9,955 bases of DNA from Chlorobiota bacterium (GTDB lineage: Bacteria; Bacteroidota; Bacteroidia; Bacteroidales; JAADGE01). The stretch lies in assembly GCA_013153575.1 (NCBI GenBank), contig JAADEE010000291.1, positions 1 through 9,955 of the forward strand. Direction: 5' to 3'. Positions within the stretch are counted from its first letter, which is position 1. Every line of letters begins with the position of its first letter. Below the pieces are notes generated by a model. It ran no database searches and was not told the DNA's origin. It saw only the letters and a program-made list of their open reading frames with translations. Below are positions 1-6,365 of the stretch, piece by piece. The position numbers and the translations under genes were made by a program.

Positions 1-8
1 AAAATGTT

Positions 9-533
9 TTAAGTGTATTCAGGAAAATAAGTTCTTAAAGTTTTTAATGCACGTGAAATATTTGCTTCTACTGTTTTTATTGATATTCCTAATTTTTGGG
101 CAATCTCTTTGTATTTCATTCCGTCAAATCTGCTCATTTTAAAAATTGTATTACATTTATTTGGTAACGTATTTAATGCTTCATTGAAAATTGATATTGT
201 TTCTTCGTAAATTAAATTTTCATGAGGTCCTGCAAAATCGTTTCTTTCTTGTTTTTCAATGTATTTTTCATAAATTTTTACAATTTTATTGTGGTTTATT
301 TGTTGCAAACATTTATTTCTTACTGAAATGTATAAATATGATTTTACAGAAATTTGAATATTAATGAATGAGCGTTTTTCCCAAATTTTATAAAAAACTT
401 CTTGTACAATTTCTTCTGATGCCTCTTTGTTTTTTGTATATTTTAATGCAAAATTACATAGGTCATTGTAAAACTCTTTAAATAGAATTTCAAAATCTGC
501 AACACTAATATTATTTAGGTTCTTAATTTTCAA
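9..533 (-). CDS. ECF RNA polymerase sigma-70 factor
   Basis: A 174-residue extracytoplasmic-function sigma factor that would direct RNA polymerase to a small regulon. Region sigma2 spans about residues 16-80, with the acidic EEIVQEVFYKIWEKR stretch at 40-54 typical of region 2.2. Sigma4 spans about 118-170 and holds a helix-turn-helix around YKEIAQKLGISIKTVEANISRAL. Length and layout fit the sigma factors expanded in Bacteroidota, which often pair with a FecR-type anti-sigma and a TonB receptor; such partners would lie beyond the left edge. The start is a TTG at 533. There is no ATG or GTG in frame before sigma2, and an in-frame TAA lies a few codons upstream, so TTG (or a rarer ATT/ATA) is the only option. 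It follows the exported protein gene at 601-1851 on the same strand with a hairpin between. The family call is firm; the regulon is unknown. Confidence 0.93.
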   Translation of the reverse strand: MKIKNLNNISVADFEILFKEFYNDLCNFALKYTKNKEASEEIVQEVFYKIWEKRSFINIQISVKSYLYISVRNKCLQQINHNKIVKIYEKYIEKQERNDFAGPHENLIYEETISIFNEALNTLPNKCNTIFKMSRFDGMKYKEIAQKLGISIKTVEANISRALKTLRTYFPEYT

Positions 534-550
534 TTTTATAATTTGTGTTT

Positions 551-576
551 AAGACCGACAAAAAACTGCCGGTCTT
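551..576 (-). terminator. hairpin between the exported-protein gene and the sigma factor gene (possible terminator)
   Basis: On the minus strand a 10-bp stem (AAGACCGGCA pairing with TGTCGGTCTT) closes a six-base, T-rich loop. One pair is G-U in minus-strand RNA but A-C in plus-strand RNA, so the structure is more stable as minus-strand transcript. It sits 24 nt after the stop of the gene at 601-1851, where a terminator is expected. The stem is not followed by a U-run on that strand (the next bases are AAACACAAAT), while the plus-strand side is T-rich. It may therefore be a weak terminator, an attenuator or an RNA-stabilising hairpin. Confidence 0.55.
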
Positions 577-600
577 TATTGTTTATTATGAGAGCTTTAT

Positions 601-1851
601 TTAGTCTTGTATTTTAAGTTTTACACCATATTTTTTTATTGCGTTTTCAATAGATTCTTCGGGTTTAATTGTATTGTATTTTCCCCAAAAGTTTGTGTCC
701 GGAACTGCTTGAACTTTTTCTTCAAAAACTATCCCTGAGTGTAAACGTTCTTTTCTGTTAAACTTAACAACATTTTTATCTGTTCTGTCGGTAATTGCAA
801 TTTCTGTCATTACAGTGTAAAATGATTTAAATAGTCGTTTTTTGCATTTAAATGTTACCTCGCCTCTTGCATATGAAAGGTAGTATTTGCCATTATCTTC
901 AGTATACTTTACAATGTATTTCGTTGCAGTTGGTTCAATTGACATAAATAAAGGTTTCTTTTTAACAAATAATCTGCTTGCTGCTGCTTTATCACTTAAG
1001 TTTAGGTTGTATTCGGCAGCCGAAATAGCTAAGCTTTTAATATCAACATAAAGTTTACCGTTAAAAAGAGGATAATCGAAGTTTCTGATTTGTTCGAATT
1101 TAATTACATAATTTTGTTTGTCATTAATGTTAACAATTTCTTCTAGTTCAAACTTATAATCATCCATAACTTCTTTGTAAAAAAGGATTCTTGGATTTTT
1201 TGCAATATCTAATAGTAATGCAGTTTTAGGTCCTCCTTTGAGCTTCATTATTAAAGTGTCTTTTGCTTTTATATTTGAGCTTTTTCTTCCTTTGTATAAT
1301 TTAACAAGGTCATAGTCTGTTGTGTTGCCGTATTTTGCTTTGTAAACTTCAACAACGGCTTCAACAATTGAAACATAGCGTTTTTTCTTTTTTACTGTTT
1401 CCCTGTAAAAAGCTATCATTTTGTTTGGAGTTGTACTGTAATTTTGGGGTATTTTTTCAATTACTTTTTCTACTAATTCTTTAGGGTTGTTTGGTCTTAC
1501 AATAACTTCTTTAATTGGAACAGAGGTTGGTTTAAGGTATATAATATTTTCATTGCTTGTTAGTTTGCTTATATCAACATATTTGTTTTTATAACCTATG
1601 TATTTGAAATAGATTTTTTTTGAGCCTGTGTTTTTTTCAACATTAATAATAAACTCACCTTCTGTATTACTTACTGTTCCTGAGTTAGTGCCTTCAACTG
1701 TAATTGTTGCAAAAACGATAGGTTGTTTTGTTTTTTTATCAAGAATTTTCCCTTTTATGCTTATAAAATTGTTTTCTTGTGAAAAACCGGCATTGATATT
1801 AATGAAAATTATTAATACAATAACTTCTAATATTTTTTTATAATGTTTCAT
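601..1851 (-). CDS. exported protein with carboxypeptidase-regulatory-like domain
   Basis: A 416-residue protein starting at the ATG at 1851. Residues 1-24 form a signal peptide (lysines, then a hydrophobic stretch, with probable cleavage near AGFSQ). Residues 30-108 read as a CarboxypepD_reg-like beta-sandwich: GKILDKKTKQPIVFATITV, then GTVSNTEGEF and a KYIGYKN strand. This is the domain found at the N-terminus of SusC/TonB receptors and many secreted Bacteroidota proteins. The rest (about 120-416) has no catalytic motif I recognise; it begins with an ELVEKVIEKIPQNY helix and looks rich in beta strands. There is no TonB box plus plug and no barrel of receptor length, so it is not a TonB receptor. 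It probably sits in the periplasm or at the outer membrane. It precedes the sigma factor on the same strand, but a functional link is only suggested by adjacency. Confidence 0.85.
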   Translation of the reverse strand: MKHYKKILEVIVLIIFININAGFSQENNFISIKGKILDKKTKQPIVFATITVEGTNSGTVSNTEGEFIINVEKNTGSKKIYFKYIGYKNKYVDISKLTSNENIIYLKPTSVPIKEVIVRPNNPKELVEKVIEKIPQNYSTTPNKMIAFYRETVKKKKRYVSIVEAVVEVYKAKYGNTTDYDLVKLYKGRKSSNIKAKDTLIMKLKGGPKTALLLDIAKNPRILFYKEVMDDYKFELEEIVNINDKQNYVIKFEQIRNFDYPLFNGKLYVDIKSLAISAAEYNLNLSDKAAASRLFVKKKPLFMSIEPTATKYIVKYTEDNGKYYLSYARGEVTFKCKKRLFKSFYTVMTEIAITDRTDKNVVKFNRKERLHSGIVFEEKVQAVPDTNFWGKYNTIKPEESIENAIKKYGVKLKIQD

Positions 1852-1867
1852 AATTACTTTTTTATGT

Positions 1868-1875
1868 TAAATTTA
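1868..1875 (-). promoter_or_regulatory. possible -7 promoter element for the exported-protein gene
   Basis: The minus strand reads TAAATTTA, matching the Bacteroidota -7 consensus TAnnTTTG at all but the last base. Its last base is 17 nt before the ATG at 1851, the same spacing as the better boxes in this window. I see no TTTG at the -33 position, and the octamer is palindromic in AT-rich DNA, so chance is possible. Confidence 0.35.
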
Positions 1876-1919
1876 TATTTGCTTTCACCACTATGATAGT
1901 TAAATTGTAATTTACCCTA

Positions 1920-1963
1920 TAAAAAAGTAAAAACTCATTTATTTAATTACAAATGAGTTTTTA
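1920..1963 (-). terminator. intrinsic terminator of the coiled-coil protein gene
   Basis: A perfect 12-bp inverted repeat (AAAAACTCATTT at 1929-1940 and AAATGAGTTTTT at 1951-1962, extendable by one T-A pair) encloses a 10-base loop. In the minus-strand transcript it is followed within two bases by a run of six U (from 1926-1921). It begins 22 nt after the stop of the gene at 1985-2368, the expected position for a Rho-independent terminator. Confidence 0.85.
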
Positions 1964-1984
1964 TATTTTAAGAAATATTTATTG

Positions 1985-2368
1985 TTATAGTTTTTCTGGT
2001 TTTTCAAGATTTTCAATTTTTTCTTTTTGTTTATGATAAAAACTTGAAACTTTTTCACCTAAATCATTTAAGAAATATTTTGTTTTTTCTGCAAATTCAG
2101 TAAACTTTGCATCAAGTTCGTCAACTAAATTTTCGGTATTGTATTTTTTCTTGAAAGCTTCATATTCTTTTTCAAAATCTTCATTTGAAACTTTTTTAAG
2201 CTCTTCTAAATCTTTATCAAATTTAGCTTTGTTTTGTTTCATTAATTCTATTTGTTCATCAATTTCTTCCTTTTTTTTAATAGCATGAAGTTCTGCTTTT
2301 TCTATTTTTGTTTCTAATTCTTTAGATATAATTTCTGCATCTTTAAAGAAAAACTCTTTTTTATCCAT
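1985..2368 (-). CDS. hypothetical charged coiled-coil protein
   Basis: A 127-residue protein with no signal peptide or membrane segment, so probably cytoplasmic. It is very rich in Lys and Glu. Residues 12-75 show helix-forming heptad patterns (KELETKIEKAELHAIKKKEE, then DEQIELMKQNKAKFDKDLEEL), and a second helical part covers about 80-120 (LVDELDAKFTEFAEKTKYFL). There are no cysteines and no catalytic motif. Length and composition recall small stress-associated coiled-coil proteins such as the sll1863 type, but I cannot assign it to that family from sequence alone. It has its own terminator and a possible promoter, so it looks monocistronic. The ATG at 2368 is the natural start because the region upstream is non-coding and holds a promoter-like box. 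Confidence 0.8.
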   Translation of the reverse strand: MDKKEFFFKDAEIISKELETKIEKAELHAIKKKEEIDEQIELMKQNKAKFDKDLEELKKVSNEDFEKEYEAFKKKYNTENLVDELDAKFTEFAEKTKYFLNDLGEKVSSFYHKQKEKIENLEKPEKL

Positions 2369-2396
2369 AATAATTAATTTTAGTTTGTAATACTTG

Positions 2397-2404
2397 TAAA
2401 GATA
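2397..2404 (-). promoter_or_regulatory. possible -7 promoter element for the coiled-coil protein gene
   Basis: The minus strand reads TATCTTTA, seven of eight positions of TAnnTTTG, 29 nt before the ATG at 2368. No good -33 TTTG is seen at 17-21 bases upstream. It is offered only as the best candidate in the divergent 2369-2482 spacer. Confidence 0.3.
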
Positions 2405-2456
2405 ATCAATTTTTTGCTTTAAATGTTAAAAAATATCAAGATTCTAAAAAAAGTCG

Positions 2457-2464
2457 TAAATTTG
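2457..2464 (+). promoter_or_regulatory. -7 promoter element for the tandem lipoprotein genes
   Basis: TAAATTTG matches TAnnTTTG exactly and ends 19 nt before the ATG at 2483, so transcription would start about 12 nt upstream of the ATG. No clear TTTG lies at the -33 position. The leader has no Shine-Dalgarno sequence. The same 19-nt spacing recurs before queD and before the aminotransferase gene. Confidence 0.5.
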
Positions 2465-2482
2465 TTGATTAAAATGTGTTAA

Positions 2483-3238
2483 ATGAAAAAAAATTATATA
2501 AGCATATTATTTTTATTATTTATTTCTGCTTGTGTTCCGGACCCGAAGGTTGCTCCACCTATTCCTTCGGAAGAAAGTATGAGTTTTGATTTTTCATTTT
2601 TTGAACAAAGCAATAAAGATGATGGAAATTTTTTATTTGCATCAGAAAAAGTTTTGTTTTGGAAACCGTTTATTGAAGATTCAATTTTATTACAACGTAA
2701 TATCTTAATTAATGCTTTACAAAATAATTTAGAATACCAAAAAGAAGATACTTGGTTAAGTAATTTTTCATTTAACCTAGATGAAACATATTTAACTGAT
2801 TTTTTTGGAGTAGTTGAGGTAGATACTGTTTTTTATAAAGCTTTTTTATCTTTTGATACTATAAAACAAGAAACATTTTTAGATGGAAAAGCGTATCAAG
2901 ATAATAAAATGGGAGAGTGGTTTTTTAATAAACTTCAAGTTGAAGAAGGTGAACTTGTAAACTCTAAGATGATGACTGTTTTATGGGATATTGTAGATTC
3001 AAAGCATATTAAATTTACAAATAATCAAGCAGGAGAGAATAATCTAAATTATATTTATTACATAGATTCTGTTGATAATGAATACAATGCTTATGTTGAT
3101 ATTTATGATAAAGGAAATGAAAACCATAGTATTATTCAATGGAATAAATTAAATAAAAATGGAAGAATACAAGATAATCTTAGATTTAATAATAACGATT
3201 GGCATTATTGGGATAATAATCTTCAAGATTTAAAATAA
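2483..3238 (+). CDS. lipoprotein, member A of a tandem paralogous pair
   Basis: A 251-residue predicted lipoprotein. The N-terminus has two lysines, a hydrophobic stretch and the lipobox ISAC with acylated Cys at residue 17. The mature protein starts CVPDPKVAPPIP, a proline-rich tether without the acidic cluster associated with surface export in Bacteroidota, so a periplasm-facing location is the simpler guess. The body is rich in aromatic, Asn and Asp residues and looks all-beta. It shares an ordered set of blocks with the next gene: FDFSFFE (35-41), DTWL (89-92), FSF, DFFG (106-109), DIYDKG (206-211), NGRI (226-229) and the C-terminal DWHYW (239-243). I do not recognise the family and see no enzyme motif. 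It has its own promoter-like box and lies 8 nt upstream of the paralogue, surely in one operon. Confidence 0.85.
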   Translation: MKKNYISILFLLFISACVPDPKVAPPIPSEESMSFDFSFFEQSNKDDGNFLFASEKVLFWKPFIEDSILLQRNILINALQNNLEYQKEDTWLSNFSFNLDETYLTDFFGVVEVDTVFYKAFLSFDTIKQETFLDGKAYQDNKMGEWFFNKLQVEEGELVNSKMMTVLWDIVDSKHIKFTNNQAGENNLNYIYYIDSVDNEYNAYVDIYDKGNENHSIIQWNKLNKNGRIQDNLRFNNNDWHYWDNNLQDLK

Positions 3239-3246
3239 ATTAAAAT

Positions 3247-4032
3247 ATGAAAATAATCAAACTTATATTAATTGGAGTTTTTATTACGAGTTCATTTATA
3301 TCTTGTAATAATGATGAAGAATTTGCTCCGGAGCTTCCACCAAAAGAATCTTTTGTTCTTGATTTTTCAGATTTTGAAAGTAAAGTATCCGATGATATTA
3401 CAAAACTAAATTGGACGCATGCATCAAGTAATGTTTTAATTTGGAATACAATTTTAACAGTTGGTTTGGCTGTGCCTATTGCTTCATATAATGAAGCTGT
3501 AAAGAATCATGAGCCAATTTATCAAGGAAACGATACATGGCTTTGGGAGTTTTCATTTTCTAATAATCTAGACCAATATACTGCAAAATTGTTTGGAACT
3601 GTTAATGATAATTCAATTTATTGGGAAATGTTTATAAGTAAGGATGGTGAATTTAATAACTTTAAGTGGTATTCCGGAACAAGTCTTTTAGATAATAGCA
3701 AGGTTTCTTGGGTATTATACAATAATCCCAATGAAGCAACGGAATTATTATCTGTTGAATATATTAAAACTTCGGATAATACAGCTAATATAACCTTTAC
3801 TAATATAGAACCTGATGGTGCCGAAAATGGAGGATTTATTAAATTTGGTAATGATTCTGAAACCTTTTTTAATAATTATTATCAAATTTATAATAAAGGT
3901 TTAGATAATTTAATAAATGTCGAATGGTCACAATCTGATAAAAGCGGAAGAGTTATCGATGAATTGTGGTATAAAGATACAGATTGGCATTGTTGGAATG
4001 AAAACAAAGAAGATATTGAATGTGATTTTTAA
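3247..4032 (+). CDS. lipoprotein, member B of a tandem paralogous pair
   Basis: A 261-residue predicted lipoprotein with lipobox FISC and acylated Cys at residue 20. The residues after it, CNNDEE, form an acidic stretch of the kind known to act as a lipoprotein export signal to the cell surface in Bacteroidota, so this copy may be surface-exposed. Blocks shared with the preceding protein are LDFSDFE (38-44), DTWL (96-99), FSF, KLFG (114-117), QIYNKG (213-218), SGRV (233-236) and the C-terminal DWHCW (246-250). Between blocks the two differ strongly, so the duplication is old or fast-evolving. The C-terminus ends IECDF with two extra cysteine/acid features not seen in the other copy (C249 and C259). 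It starts 8 nt after the first copy and ends 21 nt from the convergent aminotransferase gene. Function unknown. Confidence 0.86.
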   Translation: MKIIKLILIGVFITSSFISCNNDEEFAPELPPKESFVLDFSDFESKVSDDITKLNWTHASSNVLIWNTILTVGLAVPIASYNEAVKNHEPIYQGNDTWLWEFSFSNNLDQYTAKLFGTVNDNSIYWEMFISKDGEFNNFKWYSGTSLLDNSKVSWVLYNNPNEATELLSVEYIKTSDNTANITFTNIEPDGAENGGFIKFGNDSETFFNNYYQIYNKGLDNLINVEWSQSDKSGRVIDELWYKDTDWHCWNENKEDIECDF

Positions 4033-4053
4033 TAATTTGTTAGAATATCTTTT

Positions 4054-5229
4054 TTACTTAAAAAGTTTTAGTTGTTTTTTTGCATCTTTATGGAAGTTTG
4101 CAAGTTTTTCTGCTGCACCGGCCAAAGTATCGTCAGTTTTTGCGAAACAAAACCTTAAAGTTCCTGTGTTTTCTTCATTATGATAAAAAGAAGACATTGG
4201 AATTGCTGCAATACCATATTTTTTTGTAAGTCTTTCTGCAAGTTTAAAATCTGTTTCGTCAGAATATGCAGAAAAATTAACAGTCTGAAAATATGTTCCT
4301 CCTGAAGGGATAACATCAAAGCCAATTTCTGTTAAAAGACCATTAAAATAATCACGTTTTTTTTGATAAAATTTAGAAAGTCCTAAATATTCATCTTCTT
4401 TTTCTAAATATTCAGCAATAGCATATTGTATGGGAGTGTTTGCTGCATATACAACAAATTGATGTACCTTCCTTATTTCTTTCATAATAGCTTCCGGTGC
4501 CATGCAATAACCAAGCTTCCATCCTGTTGCATGATACATTTTTCCAAAAGAAAATACTAAAATACTTCTTTCTGCAAGCTCAGGATATTTTGCAACACTA
4601 TTATGTTCTGCACCATCAAAAATTATATGTTCGTAAACTTCATCACTTAAAATTAAAATATTAGTACCTATTACAAGTTTTTTTAAACTTTGCATATCAT
4701 CATCACTAAAAACTTTGCCGGAAGGGTTATGTGGAGAATTTAAAATAATAAGTCGTGTTTTTGAGTTTATTAGCTTATTAACTTCTTCCCAATCAATACT
4801 AAAGTTTGGATATTTTAATTTAACATAAACAGGCCTTCCTCCATTTAACTTAACAACCGGAGCATAACTATCATAAGCAGGTTCAAAAATTATAACTTCA
4901 TCACCTTCTTTTACAATTGTAGAAATTGCAGAATGCAATGCTTGAGTTCCTCCTGCTGTAATTGTAATTTCTGTTTCCGGATTATATTTTTTACCGTATA
5001 ATTTTTCAGCTTTTAAAGATAATTTTTCACGTAAAGATAAAACTCCAGCCATTGGTGCATATTGATTATGACCATCCAACATTGCTTTATTAACAAGGCT
5101 TATCAAATCTTTAGAAATTTCAAAATTAGGAAATCCTTGAGATAAATTTATTGCGTTATGCTCTTGTGCCATTGAAGACATAATAGCAAAAATGGAAGTT
5201 TTAATATTTGGTACTTTTGATCTTATCAT
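4054..5229 (-). CDS. ybdL: PLP-dependent methionine aminotransferase, YbdL-type
   Basis: A 391-residue class I/II (fold-type I) aminotransferase, a usual full length. It transfers the amino group from methionine-like or aromatic amino acids to a 2-oxo acid in the cytoplasm, using pyridoxal phosphate. Visible family features: INLSQGFPNF (27-36), NQYAPMAG (55-62), TAGGTQAL (91-98, phosphate contact), YDSYAP (119-124), NSPHNPSG (164-171, with N168), SDEVYEH (195-201, with D196 contacting the PLP nitrogen), SFGKMYHATGWKLGY with PLP lysine K230, and LRFCFAK with the substrate-carboxylate arginine R359. The run INLSQGFP...NQYAPM...SFGKxYHxTGWKxGYC closely resembles E. coli YbdL as I recall it. The kynurenine aminotransferase / KAT III-like branch is related, so exact substrate preference is inference. 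Monocistronic, with its own promoter box; convergent with the lipoprotein pair. Confidence 0.93.
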   Translation of the reverse strand: MIRSKVPNIKTSIFAIMSSMAQEHNAINLSQGFPNFEISKDLISLVNKAMLDGHNQYAPMAGVLSLREKLSLKAEKLYGKKYNPETEITITAGGTQALHSAISTIVKEGDEVIIFEPAYDSYAPVVKLNGGRPVYVKLKYPNFSIDWEEVNKLINSKTRLIILNSPHNPSGKVFSDDDMQSLKKLVIGTNILILSDEVYEHIIFDGAEHNSVAKYPELAERSILVFSFGKMYHATGWKLGYCMAPEAIMKEIRKVHQFVVYAANTPIQYAIAEYLEKEDEYLGLSKFYQKKRDYFNGLLTEIGFDVIPSGGTYFQTVNFSAYSDETDFKLAERLTKKYGIAAIPMSSFYHNEENTGTLRFCFAKTDDTLAGAAEKLANFHKDAKKQLKLFK

Positions 5230-5247
5230 CTATTAAAATTTGTTGTG

Positions 5248-5255
5248 CAAATGTA
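5248..5255 (-). promoter_or_regulatory. -7 promoter element of the aminotransferase gene
   Basis: The minus strand reads TACATTTG, an exact TAnnTTTG match, ending 19 nt before the ATG at 5229. A T-run (plus-strand AAAAA at 5273-5277) lies 17 bases upstream where a -33 element would sit, although it is not the ideal TTTG. Confidence 0.6.
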
Positions 5256-5444
5256 GAAAAATATATTTCCTTAAAAAGTTTTTTTTATGAATTGTAATAT
5301 TTTATAGATGTATGAAAATATAAAGGCTTTTAAGTGTTATTTGTTTGTAAATGTGTAAATTATAAAATTAACTTAAATATTTTGCAATTTGCAATATGCT
5401 GTTAAACAATAAAATAAAAAATGTGTGATTTAATTAATAAATTC
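5256..5444. other. non-coding AT-rich spacer between divergent genes
   Basis: This is the core of the roughly 300-base gap between the aminotransferase and the arsR-type gene. I see no convincing coding frame, tRNA or strong hairpin. The only local pattern is a 7-bp tandem duplication, TTTGCAA twice at 5381-5394. The stretch may simply hold upstream regulatory DNA for the two divergent promoters. Confidence 0.5.
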
Positions 5445-5479
5445 AAATATGTAAATATGACAATTATCATATTTTATGA
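5445..5479. promoter_or_regulatory. operator-like palindrome upstream of the arsR-family gene
   Basis: AAATATGA at 5453-5460 and TCATATTT at 5467-5474 are perfect inverted arms around the six-base spacer CAATTA. A further TATGA at 5475-5479 makes a second inverted pair with TCATA at 5467-5471, and AAATATG also occurs one turn-fraction upstream at 5445-5451. The cluster ends 13 bases before the -7 box at 5493-5500, so a bound repressor would cover the -33 region. ArsR/SmtB dimers typically bind such AT-rich inverted repeats at their own promoters. Autoregulation is an inference. Confidence 0.6.
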
Positions 5480-5492
5480 AAATGGAATGTTC

Positions 5493-5500
5493 TAAATTTG
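5493..5500 (+). promoter_or_regulatory. -7 promoter element of the arsR-family gene
   Basis: TAAATTTG matches TAnnTTTG exactly and ends 31 nt before the ATG at 5531. A TTTT at 5472-5475 lies 17 bases upstream, inside the palindromic operator. The last three bases (TTG, 5498-5500) are in frame with the downstream gene and can be misread as its start codon. Confidence 0.6.
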
Positions 5501-5530
5501 AAAAATATTTTAGTTAAAACAGAAAATAAA

Positions 5531-5839
5531 ATGGAAATAAAACTTGATATAAGTACAGAAAGATTAGAAGATGCTGCAAAAATGCTTAAAGCAATGGCTC
5601 ATCCAATGAGAGTTGCAATATTAAATATTTTATTAGATGGAAAAAGATTAACAGTTACCGAAATTCACCAAACATTAAACATAGAACAATCAACAACTTC
5701 GCATCATCTTGGAATATTAAAAGACAAAGGAGTTTTAAAGTCTGAAAGAAAAGGAAAAAATTCATACTATTTTCTTAAAAATAAGAATTTAGAGCATATT
5801 GTAGAATGCCTTAATAAATGCACAAACTGTGAAGATTAA
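5531..5839 (+). CDS. ArsR/SmtB-family winged-helix transcriptional repressor
   Basis: A 102-residue DNA-binding protein. Helices at about 11-36 contain AAKMLKAMAHPMRVAILNIL, the hallmark ArsR start; the helix-turn-helix is at about 40-66 (TVTEIHQTLN, then STTSHHLGILKDKG); the beta wing is RKGKNSYYFL at 73-82. The classic arsenic/cadmium site in helix alpha3 (a Cys-x-Cys motif) is absent. Instead all three cysteines cluster at the very C-terminus (C93, C97, C100 in CLNKCTNC), with H89 nearby, so metal or redox sensing there is possible but unproven. I place the start at the ATG at 5531: a longer reading from TTG 5498 would put the -7 promoter box inside the gene and adds residues not usual for the family. 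The gene is followed by a strong terminator, so it is monocistronic, with its target possibly only itself or distant genes. Confidence 0.92.
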   Translation: MEIKLDISTERLEDAAKMLKAMAHPMRVAILNILLDGKRLTVTEIHQTLNIEQSTTSHHLGILKDKGVLKSERKGKNSYYFLKNKNLEHIVECLNKCTNCED

Positions 5840-5862
5840 TAATAATAATTTACTCAAATAGG

Positions 5863-5893
5863 AAAACCGTAGTTCATACTGCGGTTTTTTTTT
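5863..5893 (+). terminator. intrinsic terminator of the arsR-family gene
   Basis: An 11-bp stem (AAAACCGTAGT at 5863-5873 and ACTGCGGTTTT at 5878-5888) with a TCAT tetraloop is followed by a T-run reaching 5893. The single imperfect pair is U-G on plus-strand RNA but would be A-C on the other strand, which fits use on the plus strand. It begins 24 nt after the stop at 5839, and its T-run merges with the queD promoter box. Confidence 0.92.
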
Positions 5894-5900
5894 ATTTTTG
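5893..5900 (+). promoter_or_regulatory. -7 promoter element of queD
   Basis: TATTTTTG fits TAnnTTTG exactly and ends 19 nt before the ATG at 5919. It shares its first base with the last T of the preceding terminator tract. No clear -33 TTTG is seen, since that region is the terminator stem. Confidence 0.5.
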
Positions 5901-5918
5901 TAAAAAAGAACAAAAAAT

Positions 5919-6365
5919 ATGAATAAAATAAGAGTAACAAAACAATTTAATTTCGAAAGTGCACATGCATTATGGAATTACGATGGGAAATGCAAAAATA
6001 TTCACGGGCATACATACAAACTTTTTGTAACAGTAATAGGAACTCCTATTGAAGATGCTTCGAACCATAAATTTGGAATGGTTATAGATTTTGGAGATTT
6101 AAAAAATATTGTAAAAACACATATTGTTGATGTTTTTGACCATGCAGTAATTTTAAACGAAAAAGCACCATATAAAAAATTTATAGGCGTAGAAGAAATG
6201 TTTGAAAGATTTATAACAACAAAATATCAACCTACTTGCGAAAATATGGTAGTTCATTTTGCAAATATTATTAAAAAACACCTTCCAAAAGATGTAAATT
6301 TATTTTCTGTAAGATTGTATGAAACAGAAACATCATATGCCGAATGGTTTGCTTCGGATAATTAA
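5919..6365 (+). CDS. queD: 6-carboxy-5,6,7,8-tetrahydropterin synthase (QueD / PTPS family)
   Basis: A 148-residue enzyme of the 6-pyruvoyl-tetrahydropterin synthase family. QueD converts 7,8-dihydroneopterin triphosphate to 6-carboxytetrahydropterin, the second step toward the 7-deazaguanine precursor of queuosine in tRNA. Zinc ligands are H16 (ESAH), H29 and H31 (HGH). The catalytic cysteine C25 lies in CKNIHGH, the CxxxHGH spacing typical of QueD. D74-H75 in FDHAVILN supply the catalytic pair, PTCENM (residues 104-109) is the conserved PTxEN block, and ETETSYAEW near the end carries the pterin-binding glutamate. It is longer than E. coli QueD because of an insert (about residues 81-103) between the FDH and PTCEN blocks. 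No other queuosine gene is in the window, so use in another pterin pathway cannot be excluded. ATG start is supported by the promoter 19 nt upstream. Confidence 0.93.
   Translation: MNKIRVTKQFNFESAHALWNYDGKCKNIHGHTYKLFVTVIGTPIEDASNHKFGMVIDFGDLKNIVKTHIVDVFDHAVILNEKAPYKKFIGVEEMFERFITTKYQPTCENMVVHFANIIKKHLPKDVNLFSVRLYETETSYAEWFASDN

Noticed and set aside
1628..1843. Open frame on the plus strand, 71 codons
   Set aside because: Lies wholly antisense to the exported-protein gene's N-terminal domain; no family features and no promoter box.
601..1851. The exported protein as a TonB-dependent receptor (SusC-like)
   Set aside because: It has the CarboxypepD_reg-like domain, but at 416 residues lacks the plug and the long beta-barrel.
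4049..4065. CTTTTT/AAAAAG inverted repeat at the convergent gene ends as a shared terminator
   Set aside because: The stem is six nearly all A-T pairs and lies across the stop codon of the aminotransferase; too weak to call.
3917..4183. Open frame on the plus strand crossing the convergent gene ends
   Set aside because: Overlaps the 3' ends of lipoprotein B and the aminotransferase in other frames; the product has no coherent features.
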